From contig DATGLE010000012.1 of NCBI GenBank assembly GCA_035294325.1, positions 1 to 20,244 on the forward strand: a DNA stretch of 20,244 nucleotides, written 5' to 3'. Under the pieces are notes generated by a model. It was not told where the DNA came from, searched no databases, and saw only the letters and a program-made list of their open reading frames with translations. Source of the DNA: DATGLE01 sp035294325. Its GTDB lineage: Bacteria; Chloroflexota; Ktedonobacteria; Ktedonobacterales; Ktedonobacteraceae. Position 1 is the first letter of the stretch. Each line of letters starts with the position of its first letter. A program made the translations under genes and the position numbers. Of this stretch, positions 8,287-15,260 are shown one piece after another.

Positions 8287-8349
8287 CTCACCCGGGAGGG
8301 GAAGGAAGGCCGGCGGCACCCGCCGGCCTTCCTTCCCCTCCCGGGTGAG
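8287..8349. repeat. Perfect 30-bp inverted repeat with 3-nt loop
   Basis: The left arm at 8287-8316 (begins CTCACCCGGGAGGGG) and right arm at 8320-8349 are exact reverse complements around loop CAC. The outer flanks TTGCC (8271-8275) and GGCAA (8351-8355) also pair, and a mini-hairpin CCACC-TTC-GGTGG (8274-8286) sits just before it. There is no T-run. It lies in the 380-bp gap between the amidohydrolase and GT2 genes, which contains no gene. Confidence 0.95.
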
Positions 8350-8429
8350 AGGCAACAGGTCAAAGGTGAGTGGGGCGAGCAAGGGTTCGGCGACAGCCTT
8401 GCTTCCCCTCTGAGGGCATGGCTCACTCA

Positions 8430-8496
8430 GATGAGAGGAGGGCAGGAGGCGGCTCAGTGCCTTCGGCACCGAGCCGCCTCCTGCCCTCCTCTCATC
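8430..8496. repeat. 32-bp inverted repeat with 3-nt loop
   Basis: Arms 8430-8461 (begins GATGAGAGGAGGGCAGGAGG) and 8465-8496 pair with a single A/C mismatch (8456/8470) around loop TTC. It lies 80 bp from the previous hairpin but is unrelated to it in sequence. The box GCGAAGCGCCGCAGGCGCTG follows at 8501. Confidence 0.95.
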
Positions 8497-8499
8497 CTA

Positions 8500-8525
8500 T
8501 GCGAAGCGCCGCAGGCGCTGAGGTG
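8500..8525. repeat. Dispersed GC box (GCGAAGCGCCGCAGGCGCTGAG), copy 1
   Basis: The 26-nt box from TGCGAAGCG through CTGAGGTGT is nearly identical to 15584-15610 (one difference). Its inverse, CCTGCGGCGCTYGC, flanks the hairpins at 16336 and 17620. It can itself fold as AGCGCC-GCA-GGCGCT. Confidence 0.8.
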
Positions 8526-8565
8526 TTAAAGGGAGTAGGCAGGGAGTTCCCAGAAAGGCTATACT

Positions 8566-9927
8566 ATGAGTTGGAGGCCGCACGGCTTCAATATACGTGA
8601 CAACAACATACGAGGTTCCCGATATATGAAAAATGGCTACCACCCGCTCCGCTCCTGGCCGCGCATCTTCCTGTGGACTCATGTGCTGGGCGTGATCGGC
8701 TTTTACCTGACGCTCTGGCTGCGCACGATGCCCGATAAAGAAGATCGCGTCGCGCCGCTGCCACCTCCGCCCGCGTCCAGAACGAGGCCGCAACTCCCGG
8801 AGGTCTCGATAATCGTCCCGGCGCGCAACGAAGAGCGCAACATCAGGCGCTGCGTCACGTCCCTGCTGGAGCAGGACTACGATAATTATGAGGTCATCGT
8901 CGTTGACGACGGCTCAACCGATCATACGGGCCGCATCCTCGATGAACTGGCGGAAACTCATCCACAGGGCAAGCGCTTATGGGTGCTGCGCCTCAACGAT
9001 CTGCCGCCGGGCTGGGCAGGCAAGCCTCACGCCATCCACAAGGGGACGCAGGAGGCACATGGGGAGTGGCTGCTTTTCACGGATGCCGATACCTGGCACG
9101 CGCCCAATGCCCTGCGTTCGGCCATGACGCAGGCGCTCGCCGAGCAGGTCGACCTCTTCACAATGGACTCGACTCAGGAACTGCCTTCCTTCTGGGACCG
9201 CGTGTTGATGCCGATGGCCTTCCTGGGCGTGAGCATGCTCTACCCGCCGCGCAAGGTCAACGATCCCGCGAGCGCTGTGGCGGTTGCCAACGGGCAATAC
9301 ATTCTCATCAGGCGCAGGGTCTACGATCTGATCGGCGGCTATGCGCGGCCCGATCTGCGCGCGACGCTGCTGGATGACCGTGACCTGGCGCACGTCGTCA
9401 AAGCGACGGGCTTCCGCCTGCGCTTCGTAGATGGGCGCGGCCTGCTGCGCGTTCACATGTATCATGGACTGAACGATATCTGGCGCGGCTGGCGCAAGAA
9501 CGCGTTCCTGGGGAATCGCGGCGGCGTGCCGTTTCTGCTGCTGCAATTGCTCGGCCTGCCTCTGATCGCGGTTATCCCATTCCTTCTGCCGCTGCTGACC
9601 GGTTTGCCACGTGAACGGAGTAACATTAATGCGCGGGCGATTGGCAGATCCGAGGCCGCGCTGGCGGCGGCGCTGGAGATAGCTCCGCTGCTGGCGTACC
9701 GCACATGGCTCAATCTGCGTCTCGGCATGGGAGCGCGGCGAGGCTTCCTCTACGCGCTGACGCACCCGCTGGCCGCTCTGATGTTCGACGGCATCCTGGC
9801 GCAGTCGATGTGGCGCGTGCTGACCGGCAAAGGAGTCGATTGGCGAGGTCGGCAGTATCGCCGCGCTGAGCGCGGCGATACTGCCGACCTCGCCAGACAG
9901 AAACAGGCCATGTTTCACGAAACATGA
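8566..9927 (+). CDS. Membrane-associated GT2 glycosyltransferase (CruC/HpnB-like)
   Basis: The protein is 453 aa. An N-terminal membrane helix at about 33-52 is followed by a Pro-rich linker and a GT-A domain: EVSIIVPARNEE (79-90), DDGS (114-117), FTDADT (171-176), LDDRDLA (269-275) and WRGWRKN (306-312). Two or three C-terminal hydrophobic segments follow (about 322-345, 364-380, 395-410). LPPGWAGKPHAIHKG resembles carotenoid and hopanoid-associated GT2 enzymes (CruC, CrtQ, HpnB), suggesting a lipid or terpenoid acceptor; that is inference. The start at 8566 has AAAGG 7 nt upstream; Met21 (8626) with GAGG is a good alternative. The last 30 codons are odd: a perfect 26-bp inverted repeat encodes about residues 426-444, and the stop codon lies inside a second hairpin. 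Confidence 0.88.
   Translation: MSWRPHGFNIRDNNIRGSRYMKNGYHPLRSWPRIFLWTHVLGVIGFYLTLWLRTMPDKEDRVAPLPPPPASRTRPQLPEVSIIVPARNEERNIRRCVTSLLEQDYDNYEVIVVDDGSTDHTGRILDELAETHPQGKRLWVLRLNDLPPGWAGKPHAIHKGTQEAHGEWLLFTDADTWHAPNALRSAMTQALAEQVDLFTMDSTQELPSFWDRVLMPMAFLGVSMLYPPRKVNDPASAVAVANGQYILIRRRVYDLIGGYARPDLRATLLDDRDLAHVVKATGFRLRFVDGRGLLRVHMYHGLNDIWRGWRKNAFLGNRGGVPFLLLQLLGLPLIAVIPFLLPLLTGLPRERSNINARAIGRSEAALAAALEIAPLLAYRTWLNLRLGMGARRGFLYALTHPLAALMFDGILAQSMWRVLTGKGVDWRGRQYRRAERGDTADLARQKQAMFHET
9841..9895. repeat. Perfect 26-bp inverted repeat inside the GT2 coding end
   Basis: Arms 9841-9866 (begins TGGCGAGGTCGGCAGTATCG) and 9870-9895 are exact complements around loop TGA. It is translated in frame as a charged tail (GRQYRRAERGDTADLA). 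It looks like a palindromic insertion that extended or replaced the original C-terminus. Confidence 0.95.
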
Positions 9928-9932
9928 CCTGT
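9903..9932. terminator. Hairpin over the GT2 stop codon
   Basis: ACAGG-c-CATGTTTC-AC-GAAACATG-a-CCTGT, with the TGA stop (9925-9927) inside the right arm. On the minus strand it is followed by TTTC, so it could help terminate the convergent helicase transcript. The core resembles, but does not match, a parS site. Confidence 0.5.
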
Positions 9933-9934
9933 AA

Positions 9935-10033
9935 AAGAAATCACTTGCGGGTACTGGTGAAGTGGGATTTCTTCCGACTCTGTGGTTAGGTAGGACAGGA
10001 AGCGTACCCGCAGGTGCATTCACCCTTCTTTTT
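9935..10033 (+). terminator. Pseudoknot-like terminator region between convergent genes
   Basis: Stem 1 pairs AAGAAATCACTT (9935-9946) with AAGTGGGATTTCTT (9960-9973), with a 2-nt bulge. Its loop contains GCGGGTAC, which pairs with GTACCCGC at 10004-10011; extended, CACTTGCGGGTAC pairs with GTACCCGCAGGTG (10004-10016). A T-run, CTTCTTTTTTAC, follows at about 10022. This may terminate the GT2 transcript. Confidence 0.45.
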
Positions 10034-10047
10034 TACAATACTTTTGC

Positions 10048-13000
10048 TCAAGCCTCAACATATCGTCGATGAGAGGGACTAATGTCCCTGTATGGAATCA
10101 CCGTGTTCATGCTGCGGCAGTAGGTAATCAGCCGGCTCAGGATGGGGAGGCGTTCGAGGGCCGGCACACAGCCTACCAGGATAAGCTTGCGCTGCGCGCG
10201 CGTGAGCGCAACATTCAGGCGCTTCTCGTTCACCAGGAATTCGCGCCGCTGGCTCCCCTCCTCCGGCTCGCTGGCCGTAGCGAACGATATCATCATTACC
10301 ATACGCTCGCCGCCCTGGAAGCGATCAACCGTATCGACGCAGAGGCCCGCATCAGCGGCCAGCGCCCGCCAGCCGTGTGCGTCATCGTCGCTGAAGAGGT
10401 GGCGGCGAATATTGGCGACCTGCGCGCGATACGGTGCGATAATGCCGATATCCCCCGGCGCGATGCCGCGCGCCAGCAGTTCCGCCACAATGGCGCGTAG
10501 AACCCGCGCCTCGGCGTTGCTGGTCTTGCCGTCGCCCATCGCGACCTCGCCCGGCTCATCATGCACATCCAGGAAGACCAGGGGCCGCCTCGGCTCGATG
10601 GCGCGGGCAATCTCCGGAGATAGCTGCGCCTCCCCGGCGCGCACGCTCCGCAGCGCGAGCATGCTTCCGGCAACCGACTCATGCGCGATCAGGCGTTTGT
10701 CATAGAAGACGGTGGAGGAGAAGTTAGCGATCCACCGGTTCATGCGGTACTGCACGCACAGCGGCACGCATGCGCTCACCTGCATAGGATGCCTCTGAAT
10801 ATAGTCTTCGTCGTGACGTTTCAAAATGCTAAACAGCGAATCAGCCAGCCCTTTGCCGTCCTTCGCGCTGCCCCGCGCTGCCTCCGCGCTCAGCACCAGC
10901 GGCGGGAGCTGCTTTTCGTCGCCGACGAGGATGAAGCGGCGCGCGAAGCGCAGCGCGCCCAGGATCGCCGGCACGGTGAGCTGGCCTGCCTCGTCGATGA
11001 TAGCGACATCAAAATACAGATCCGGCGCCTCTGGGGAATCATAGCCCCCGCCGTTGAAGGAGTATTTATCGGATGACCATGTTGCGGTGGTCGAAGCGAC
11101 GACGGGTATGTTGTGCAGCAGGTCGTAGATGGCCTCGGGTGCGTAGCTCTCGCTCGCTCCGTCCTGCCGCGCGTCCAACAGCGCTTTCAAAAGGTGGCCT
11201 TGCACGGCCTCGTCGACGCTGCGTTCGTGGCCGAGCCGCAGGTAGTCGTGGAAGCCTTCCTTATCGAGTCGCTTGAGCATGTTATCGACAGCCTGGTTGG
11301 TGAAGGCGGCGAGCATAACGCGCTGACCCCGCGCGCAGAGCCGCCTGACGATCTCTGCTATGACACTGGTCTTGCCGGTGCCGGGCGGTCCGTGGATCAA
11401 CAGGTAATCCTGCATCTGCATCGCCCGCGCGACGGCTAGATTCTGCTCGGCGTTGAAGTCCGCGCGTGCGGGCACATCCTCGTCGATGAAGCGTGGGCGC
11501 ACCTTGCCGGCGACGAGATCGCGCAGGTGAGGCGCATGCTGCCCGACCTGGAGCCAGCGCAGCAGGTTCTGGAGCGTGCGCACATGTACCAGGTCGTTCT
11601 CGTAGCGATCAATCAGCGCGGGATGAGCGAGCAGCTCGCGTGTCCAGACCGTGACCCGAGTGGCGCTGATCTGCATGATGGTGCCGCTGACAACCTCCCC
11701 GCTGATGGGATCACCATCGCTGAGCAGGATCTCATCGCCCTCGCGCAATTCCGAGGTATTGTTGCAAGAGAAGCTTTGCTGCCAGCCGTCCCTGTCAATG
11801 CGCGGCTCCGCCAGCGGTTCCAGCCCGTAGAGGGCCGTGCCGCGCGCGATACGCTCCGCGACGGGCGTGTTCCACAGCAAGGCTTGCTGCTGCTCGCCGG
11901 CGCGCCCCTCCAGGTGCAGCAGTCGGTAGTAGGTAGCGAAGAACAGTCGATCCTCTTCAGTATCGATGAAGCGTGCCGGAGAGACGGTGGCGCTCGTGGT
12001 GATGGCATCGGACACGGCTTGCCTGTCGTCCTGAACGCCGGGTATGTCATTCTCCTGTGCATAGCCGTGCGATTCATTGCGCAATGGAGTGCCGCCCATA
12101 TCATTCCGAACCTCAGATACGTCATCCTGAGCATAGAGTAGCGCGGCGGAGGGTCCACGCCACACCGGCACTCGCTCTTCCTTCGTCGGGCCAGATCCTT
12201 CGCTGCGCTCAGGATGATATGGCCCGGGTTGATCGGCAATGTCAGGTTGTGGTGCGGCTGCGGGCTGCGGCGGCTGCCAGCCCAGCACGGGCGAGAGGCT
12301 CTGGCACTGGCTGAGCATAGAGCATTTTGTGCAACGCGTGCCTTGCGGTGGCGCGGGCGGCATGCCGGTGATATGGCTGATGATGAGCAGGTTGCGGCGC
12401 TCGTTGACGCGCTGGATCTCGCGTATGCCGCCGGGGATGGGGAAATCCTGCGCCTGGCCCGGTGTGCCGCTGTAGAGGAGGGTAGCGGCGGCCTTTTTCA
12501 TCCGTGAATCGCGGCGCACGGCGAGCAGCGCGTGATAGCCGTAGACCTGCCAGCGATGCTCGCGGCGCGGCAGATCGTGTCCACTCTTGCCTCCGGTTTT
12601 CAATTCGAGCAGGCTGCGCTGCCCTGCCTGCTGCCAGAATAGATCGAGCCGCCCGCGCAGCCCGATTTCGGGCGCCAGCAGGAACGTCTCCGCGCGTACC
12701 TGCCCTTCGGATGTACGGGATTGGTCAGGTTGGGGACCGGCAGGACCGGCAGGCCCGGCAGGATCGGCAGGATCGGCAGGATCGGCAGGATTGGCAGGCC
12801 CGGCAGGATTGGCAGGATTGGCAGGATTGGCACCGCCCTCAATCAGACGCCCGCAGGCAAGACGCCCACAGGCAAGACGCCCGCAAGGGGCGTCTCTACA
12901 TGTAGAGGCGCCCCTTGCGGGCGTCTTGCCTGTCGGCGCCAGGTGATCGCCGGTCAACGCCAGGTGATCGCCGGTCAACGCCAGGTGATCGCCGGTCAAC

Positions 13001-13911
13001 GCCAGGTGATCGCCGGTCAACGCCAGGTGATCGCCTGTCAACGCCAGGTGATCGCCTGTCAACGCCAGGTGATCGCCTGTCAACGCCAGGTGATCATCTC
13101 CGTTAGAAGGATTGGCCCCCGTCGGATTGGCCCCCGTCGGATTGTCATCGTTCGCGGGGAGCATATCCCACAGCGTGCTGCGTTTGCTCTCGTACCAGCG
13201 CGCCAGGCTTTCAAGGTGCGGCTCCACTTCGGCGCGCATCTCCGAGGCGGATATATTCGCCAGGGCGAGTTCGAGGCTGTTGAGCTGGATGGCCTCATCC
13301 AGGTGGCGCCGCAGCGTCTCCAGTGGAGTCTCCTGGGCCGCGCGCGAAGCTTGCAGGCGGCCAGGATCGTGCTCCTTGAGCAATTCTTTGAAGCAGTAGT
13401 GAATGAGATTGCCGCGCATCGTCGCCGCCGAGGCTGGAGACGGGCTGAGCCGCCCTAAGAGATACTGGCGCTGGCAATACTCGGCCTGGCTCAAGTCGGT
13501 GATGTTGAGCAGAATATCAGGCTCCAGCACAGCAAGCGTGTACGAGTTGCCCTCGTAACAGCGGCGCACAGTATCGCGAAAGGCGACGGTTGTGGGCGCG
13601 GGCAGGTGATATGCGCGCAAGGTGAGCGGCGTTCTGTGCAGAAATGCGCGATCAGCCTCTATTCTGGCGCTGATCTCTTTGACCAGGCTGTGGTAGTACA
13701 GGCCGGAGAGGCGAAGTTCGACGCGTTCGCCATCGCAGTCGAGAACGATGATTGGCGTGCGCGCTCCGTCCGGAGTGCGCTGCGCCACGGCAACAATGCG
13801 CCCCTCGATCCTCTGCTCGCAACATTGGCGCTGCGGATCCAGCGCGCAGAGGAAGCATGCGCGCTGTGTCTTGCCTGACGTGGCAACGTCGTGGACATAG
13901 TGAATCGCCAT
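10048..13911 (-). CDS. Dna2-like 4Fe-4S PD-(D/E)XK nuclease fused to SF1 helicase
   Basis: The protein is 1287 aa. Its nuclease half has a Cas4/Dna2/AddB-type Fe-S set: C146 (AEYCQRQY) plus C527-x2-C530-x5-C536, with H171, D423 (GRLDLF) and E436-x-K438 (LLELKTG). The helicase half is an Upf1/Dna2-type SF1: GPPGTGKT (841-848), IIDEAG (971-976), GDEKQLPP (997-1004), QYRM (1054-1057), APYRAQ, VDTVDRFQGGE and LNVALTRAQ. By family knowledge it would unwind and cleave DNA flaps or ends in repair or replication. The frame is open upstream to 15009 only as antisense; the ATG at 13911 has GGGGAG upstream and a strong promoter. Residues about 257-400, inside the nuclease domain, are translated repeats (LTGDHLA x7, xPA triplets, a 60-bp palindrome). 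The linker 545-640 holds a translated intergenic repeat (HPERSEGS). The catalytic residues nevertheless look intact. Confidence 0.92.
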   Translation of the reverse strand: MAIHYVHDVATSGKTQRACFLCALDPQRQCCEQRIEGRIVAVAQRTPDGARTPIIVLDCDGERVELRLSGLYYHSLVKEISARIEADRAFLHRTPLTLRAYHLPAPTTVAFRDTVRRCYEGNSYTLAVLEPDILLNITDLSQAEYCQRQYLLGRLSPSPASAATMRGNLIHYCFKELLKEHDPGRLQASRAAQETPLETLRRHLDEAIQLNSLELALANISASEMRAEVEPHLESLARWYESKRSTLWDMLPANDDNPTGANPTGANPSNGDDHLALTGDHLALTGDHLALTGDHLALTGDHLALTGDHLALTGDHLALTGDHLAPTGKTPARGASTCRDAPCGRLACGRLACGRLIEGGANPANPANPAGPANPADPADPADPAGPAGPAGPQPDQSRTSEGQVRAETFLLAPEIGLRGRLDLFWQQAGQRSLLELKTGGKSGHDLPRREHRWQVYGYHALLAVRRDSRMKKAAATLLYSGTPGQAQDFPIPGGIREIQRVNERRNLLIISHITGMPPAPPQGTRCTKCSMLSQCQSLSPVLGWQPPQPAAAPQPDIADQPGPYHPERSEGSGPTKEERVPVWRGPSAALLYAQDDVSEVRNDMGGTPLRNESHGYAQENDIPGVQDDRQAVSDAITTSATVSPARFIDTEEDRLFFATYYRLLHLEGRAGEQQQALLWNTPVAERIARGTALYGLEPLAEPRIDRDGWQQSFSCNNTSELREGDEILLSDGDPISGEVVSGTIMQISATRVTVWTRELLAHPALIDRYENDLVHVRTLQNLLRWLQVGQHAPHLRDLVAGKVRPRFIDEDVPARADFNAEQNLAVARAMQMQDYLLIHGPPGTGKTSVIAEIVRRLCARGQRVMLAAFTNQAVDNMLKRLDKEGFHDYLRLGHERSVDEAVQGHLLKALLDARQDGASESYAPEAIYDLLHNIPVVASTTATWSSDKYSFNGGGYDSPEAPDLYFDVAIIDEAGQLTVPAILGALRFARRFILVGDEKQLPPLVLSAEAARGSAKDGKGLADSLFSILKRHDEDYIQRHPMQVSACVPLCVQYRMNRWIANFSSTVFYDKRLIAHESVAGSMLALRSVRAGEAQLSPEIARAIEPRRPLVFLDVHDEPGEVAMGDGKTSNAEARVLRAIVAELLARGIAPGDIGIIAPYRAQVANIRRHLFSDDDAHGWRALAADAGLCVDTVDRFQGGERMVMMISFATASEPEEGSQRREFLVNEKRLNVALTRAQRKLILVGCVPALERLPILSRLITYCRSMNTVIPYRDISPSHRRYVEA
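12122..12217. repeat. Dispersed TCATCCTGAGC inverted-repeat element in the helicase linker
   Basis: Terminal inverted repeats TCATCCTGAGC (12122-12132) and GCTCAGGATGA (12207-12217) bound a 96-bp segment whose minus-strand translation includes HPERSEGS. A degenerate copy appears just to the left (from about 12050), and one end recurs at 15489-15503 outside genes. From general knowledge this sequence is a common intergenic repeat in several bacterial groups; here it is read as protein. Confidence 0.7.
12739..12832. repeat. 9-bp minisatellite, about 10.4 copies, inside the helicase gene
   Basis: Tandem units GGCAGG(ATC/ATT/CCC/ACC). On the coding strand each unit gives a tripeptide NPA, DPA or GPA, so copy-number change never shifts the frame. 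Confidence 0.95.
12843..12936. repeat. 60-bp palindrome plus 15-bp triplicate in the helicase gene
   Basis: At 12871-12930 the sequence from GGCAAGACGCCCGCAAGGGG to its reverse complement meets at TACA/TGTA with no loop and one T-G mismatch (12893/12908). To its left a 15-bp unit (AGACGCCCRCAGGCA) occurs about three times from 12845. The core CCGCAAGGG...CTCTACA recurs at 17535-17560 and 19451-19493. Confidence 0.9.
12937..13096. repeat. 21-bp tandem repeat, 7.6 copies, in the helicase gene
   Basis: Units 1-4 are CGCCAGGTGATCGCCGGTCA+A; units 5-7 carry CCTGTCAA instead of CCGGTCAA; a 13-nt partial copy follows. On the coding strand each encodes LTGDHLA. The copies are almost identical, so expansion is recent. 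The 21-bp length preserves the frame. Confidence 0.97.
13109..13144. repeat. 15-bp tandem repeat, 2.4 copies
   Basis: The unit GGATTGGCCCCCGTC is repeated next to the 21-bp array and encodes NPTGA units. It is the third tandem-repeat type within 400 bp of the helicase gene. Confidence 0.85.
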
Positions 13912-13948
13912 CAGACGTTCTCTCCCCGTTTTTGCTCTCTTATCGCCA

Positions 13949-13977
13949 AGTGTACGGGAAGAACGCGAGTTCGTCAA
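13949..13977 (-). promoter_or_regulatory. Promoter of the nuclease-helicase gene
   Basis: On the minus strand: TTGACG (13977-13972), exactly 17 bp spacer, TACACT (13954-13949). The start codon is about 38 nt downstream of the -10. Confidence 0.75.
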
Positions 13978-13985
13978 GGGTACTG

Positions 13986-14052
13986 ATACTGGCACATGCG
14001 ATGGGAGCGCGAGGAGCGCAGTTCCTCGCGCTCCCATCGCATGTGCTAGTAT
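13986..14052. repeat. 30-bp inverted repeat filling the divergent helicase/DUF711 region
   Basis: Arms 13986-14015 (begins ATACTGGCACATGCGATGGG) and 14023-14052 pair with one G-T wobble around loop GCGCAGT. The right arm ends in TGCTAGTAT, an extended -10-like sequence placed 7 nt before the DUF711 ATG. The structure therefore overlaps the start signals of that gene. Confidence 0.9.
14044..14052 (+). promoter_or_regulatory. Extended -10 for a possibly leaderless DUF711 transcript
   Basis: TG-C-TAGTAT (14044-14052) would place the transcript start at or next to the ATG at 14059. The only Shine-Dalgarno-like triplet (AGG, 14055-14057) is too close to the ATG to work, which supports leaderless initiation. 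No clear -35 is seen. Confidence 0.4.
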
Positions 14053-14058
14053 ATAGGT

Positions 14059-15228
14059 ATGTCTGAACTGCCACCCATTCGCACTATCACACTCGGCATT
14101 GCGGAAGAGCATCCACTGCCGGGAGCCGTCATACAGCGTGCCGCGACCATCTTGCGTGTCGCCGGCGAGCGCTATGCAGCCGGGGGCTACGAGGTGCAGA
14201 CGCTGCGTATCGCAACGCGTCCACTCCTCGACGACCTCGCCGCGTGGTCGCCTCCTGACATCGTTGCCTACACTCACGACCTCCAGCGCATGCTCGACGA
14301 TGCTGGCCTGGCTTACTGCTCGCTGGGACCGGCGCAGGCGGCGCGGCCAGATTTTCCCCTGGAGCGCATGGATCTGCTCGCCGATGTGCTGATCTCGACC
14401 AGTGCGCTCAATGCAACGGTGCAACTTGCAGAGGTGGAGCATGGCCTGCGCGCGGAGGCGGCCCGGCCGGCGGCGCGTATTATCAAACGTCTGGCCGATG
14501 AGACGGCGGAAGGTTTTGGTAACTTCCGCTTCGCCATGCTGGCCTGCGTCGCGCCCGGCGCGCCATTCTTTCCCGCAGCCTACCATAACGGCCCCGCCAG
14601 CCTCTCTATTGGCTTGCAGGGGGCCAGTATCGTCAAAGATGCCCTGCGCCCGTATGCTTCGGGCAACGCGCCCACGCGGATCACGGAGTGGGTACGCGAG
14701 GCGCTGATCGCGCGGGCGATGCCAGTGGTAACACTGGGAGAGCAACTGGCGCGCGAGCATGATTTGCACTTCGGGGGTATCGACCTGTCGCCGGCCCCAA
14801 TGGGTGAGGATAGTATCGTCACGGCGCTGGAACTGTGCGGCTACGGGCCGTTTGGCACGCCCGGCACGCTTGCGGCTGCGGCGGCGCTGACGGAAGCTTT
14901 GAAGAGTACCGGCCTGCCAACCTGTGGTTATTGCGGACTCATGCTGCCGGTGCTCGAAGATGCCGCGCTGGGGCGTCGCTGGGCGGAGAGCAACCTGAAT
15001 ACACATCAATTGCTGCTCTACTCTGCCGTCTGTGGCACCGGGCTTGACACCATACCGCTCCCCGGCGATATTGCCCCGGAAGCGATTGCGGGCCTGCTGC
15101 TTGACGTGGCGACGCTGGCGCTGCGCCTGCGCAAGCCGCTCTCCGCGCGTCTCTTCCCCGTCCCTGGCAGGCGTGCCGGCGAATACACGGCCTTCACGTC
15201 GCCATATTTAACGAACACTCGCATATAA
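14059..15228 (+). CDS. DUF711 / UPF0210 family protein
   Basis: The protein is 389 aa and matches DUF711 by its opening RTITLGI and by later blocks GFGNFRFAMLACVAPGAPFF (about 153-172), GIDLSPAPMGEDSIV (about 240-254) and CGTGLDTIPLPGDI (about 328-341). The family is conserved in archaea and many bacteria; a structure has been solved for a streptococcal member, but the biochemical role is not established. No signal peptide or membrane helix is visible, so it is probably cytoplasmic. The start ATG at 14059 lies right after the 30-bp inverted repeat, with no usable ribosome site. It is divergent from the nuclease-helicase. Its 3' flank holds no standard terminator but a long imperfect inverted repeat. 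Confidence 0.88.
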   Translation: MSELPPIRTITLGIAEEHPLPGAVIQRAATILRVAGERYAAGGYEVQTLRIATRPLLDDLAAWSPPDIVAYTHDLQRMLDDAGLAYCSLGPAQAARPDFPLERMDLLADVLISTSALNATVQLAEVEHGLRAEAARPAARIIKRLADETAEGFGNFRFAMLACVAPGAPFFPAAYHNGPASLSIGLQGASIVKDALRPYASGNAPTRITEWVREALIARAMPVVTLGEQLAREHDLHFGGIDLSPAPMGEDSIVTALELCGYGPFGTPGTLAAAAALTEALKSTGLPTCGYCGLMLPVLEDAALGRRWAESNLNTHQLLLYSAVCGTGLDTIPLPGDIAPEAIAGLLLDVATLALRLRKPLSARLFPVPGRRAGEYTAFTSPYLTNTRI

Positions 15229-15260
15229 TTTGCCAACCACAAATCGGAAATGCCGGGTGT

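Noticed and set aside
9909..9926. parS (ParB-binding) site at CATGTTTCACGAAACATG
   Set aside because: The parS consensus is TGTTTCACGTGAAACA; the central TG is missing here, there is a single copy, and it lies over a stop codon.
12937..13096. 21-bp tandem array as a CRISPR
   Set aside because: Units are contiguous with no spacers and are translated in frame.
13912..15009. Upstream extension of the nuclease-helicase frame (would give 1653 aa)
   Set aside because: It is antisense to the well-supported DUF711 gene, crosses the 30-bp hairpin and the helicase promoter, and the residues have no family character.
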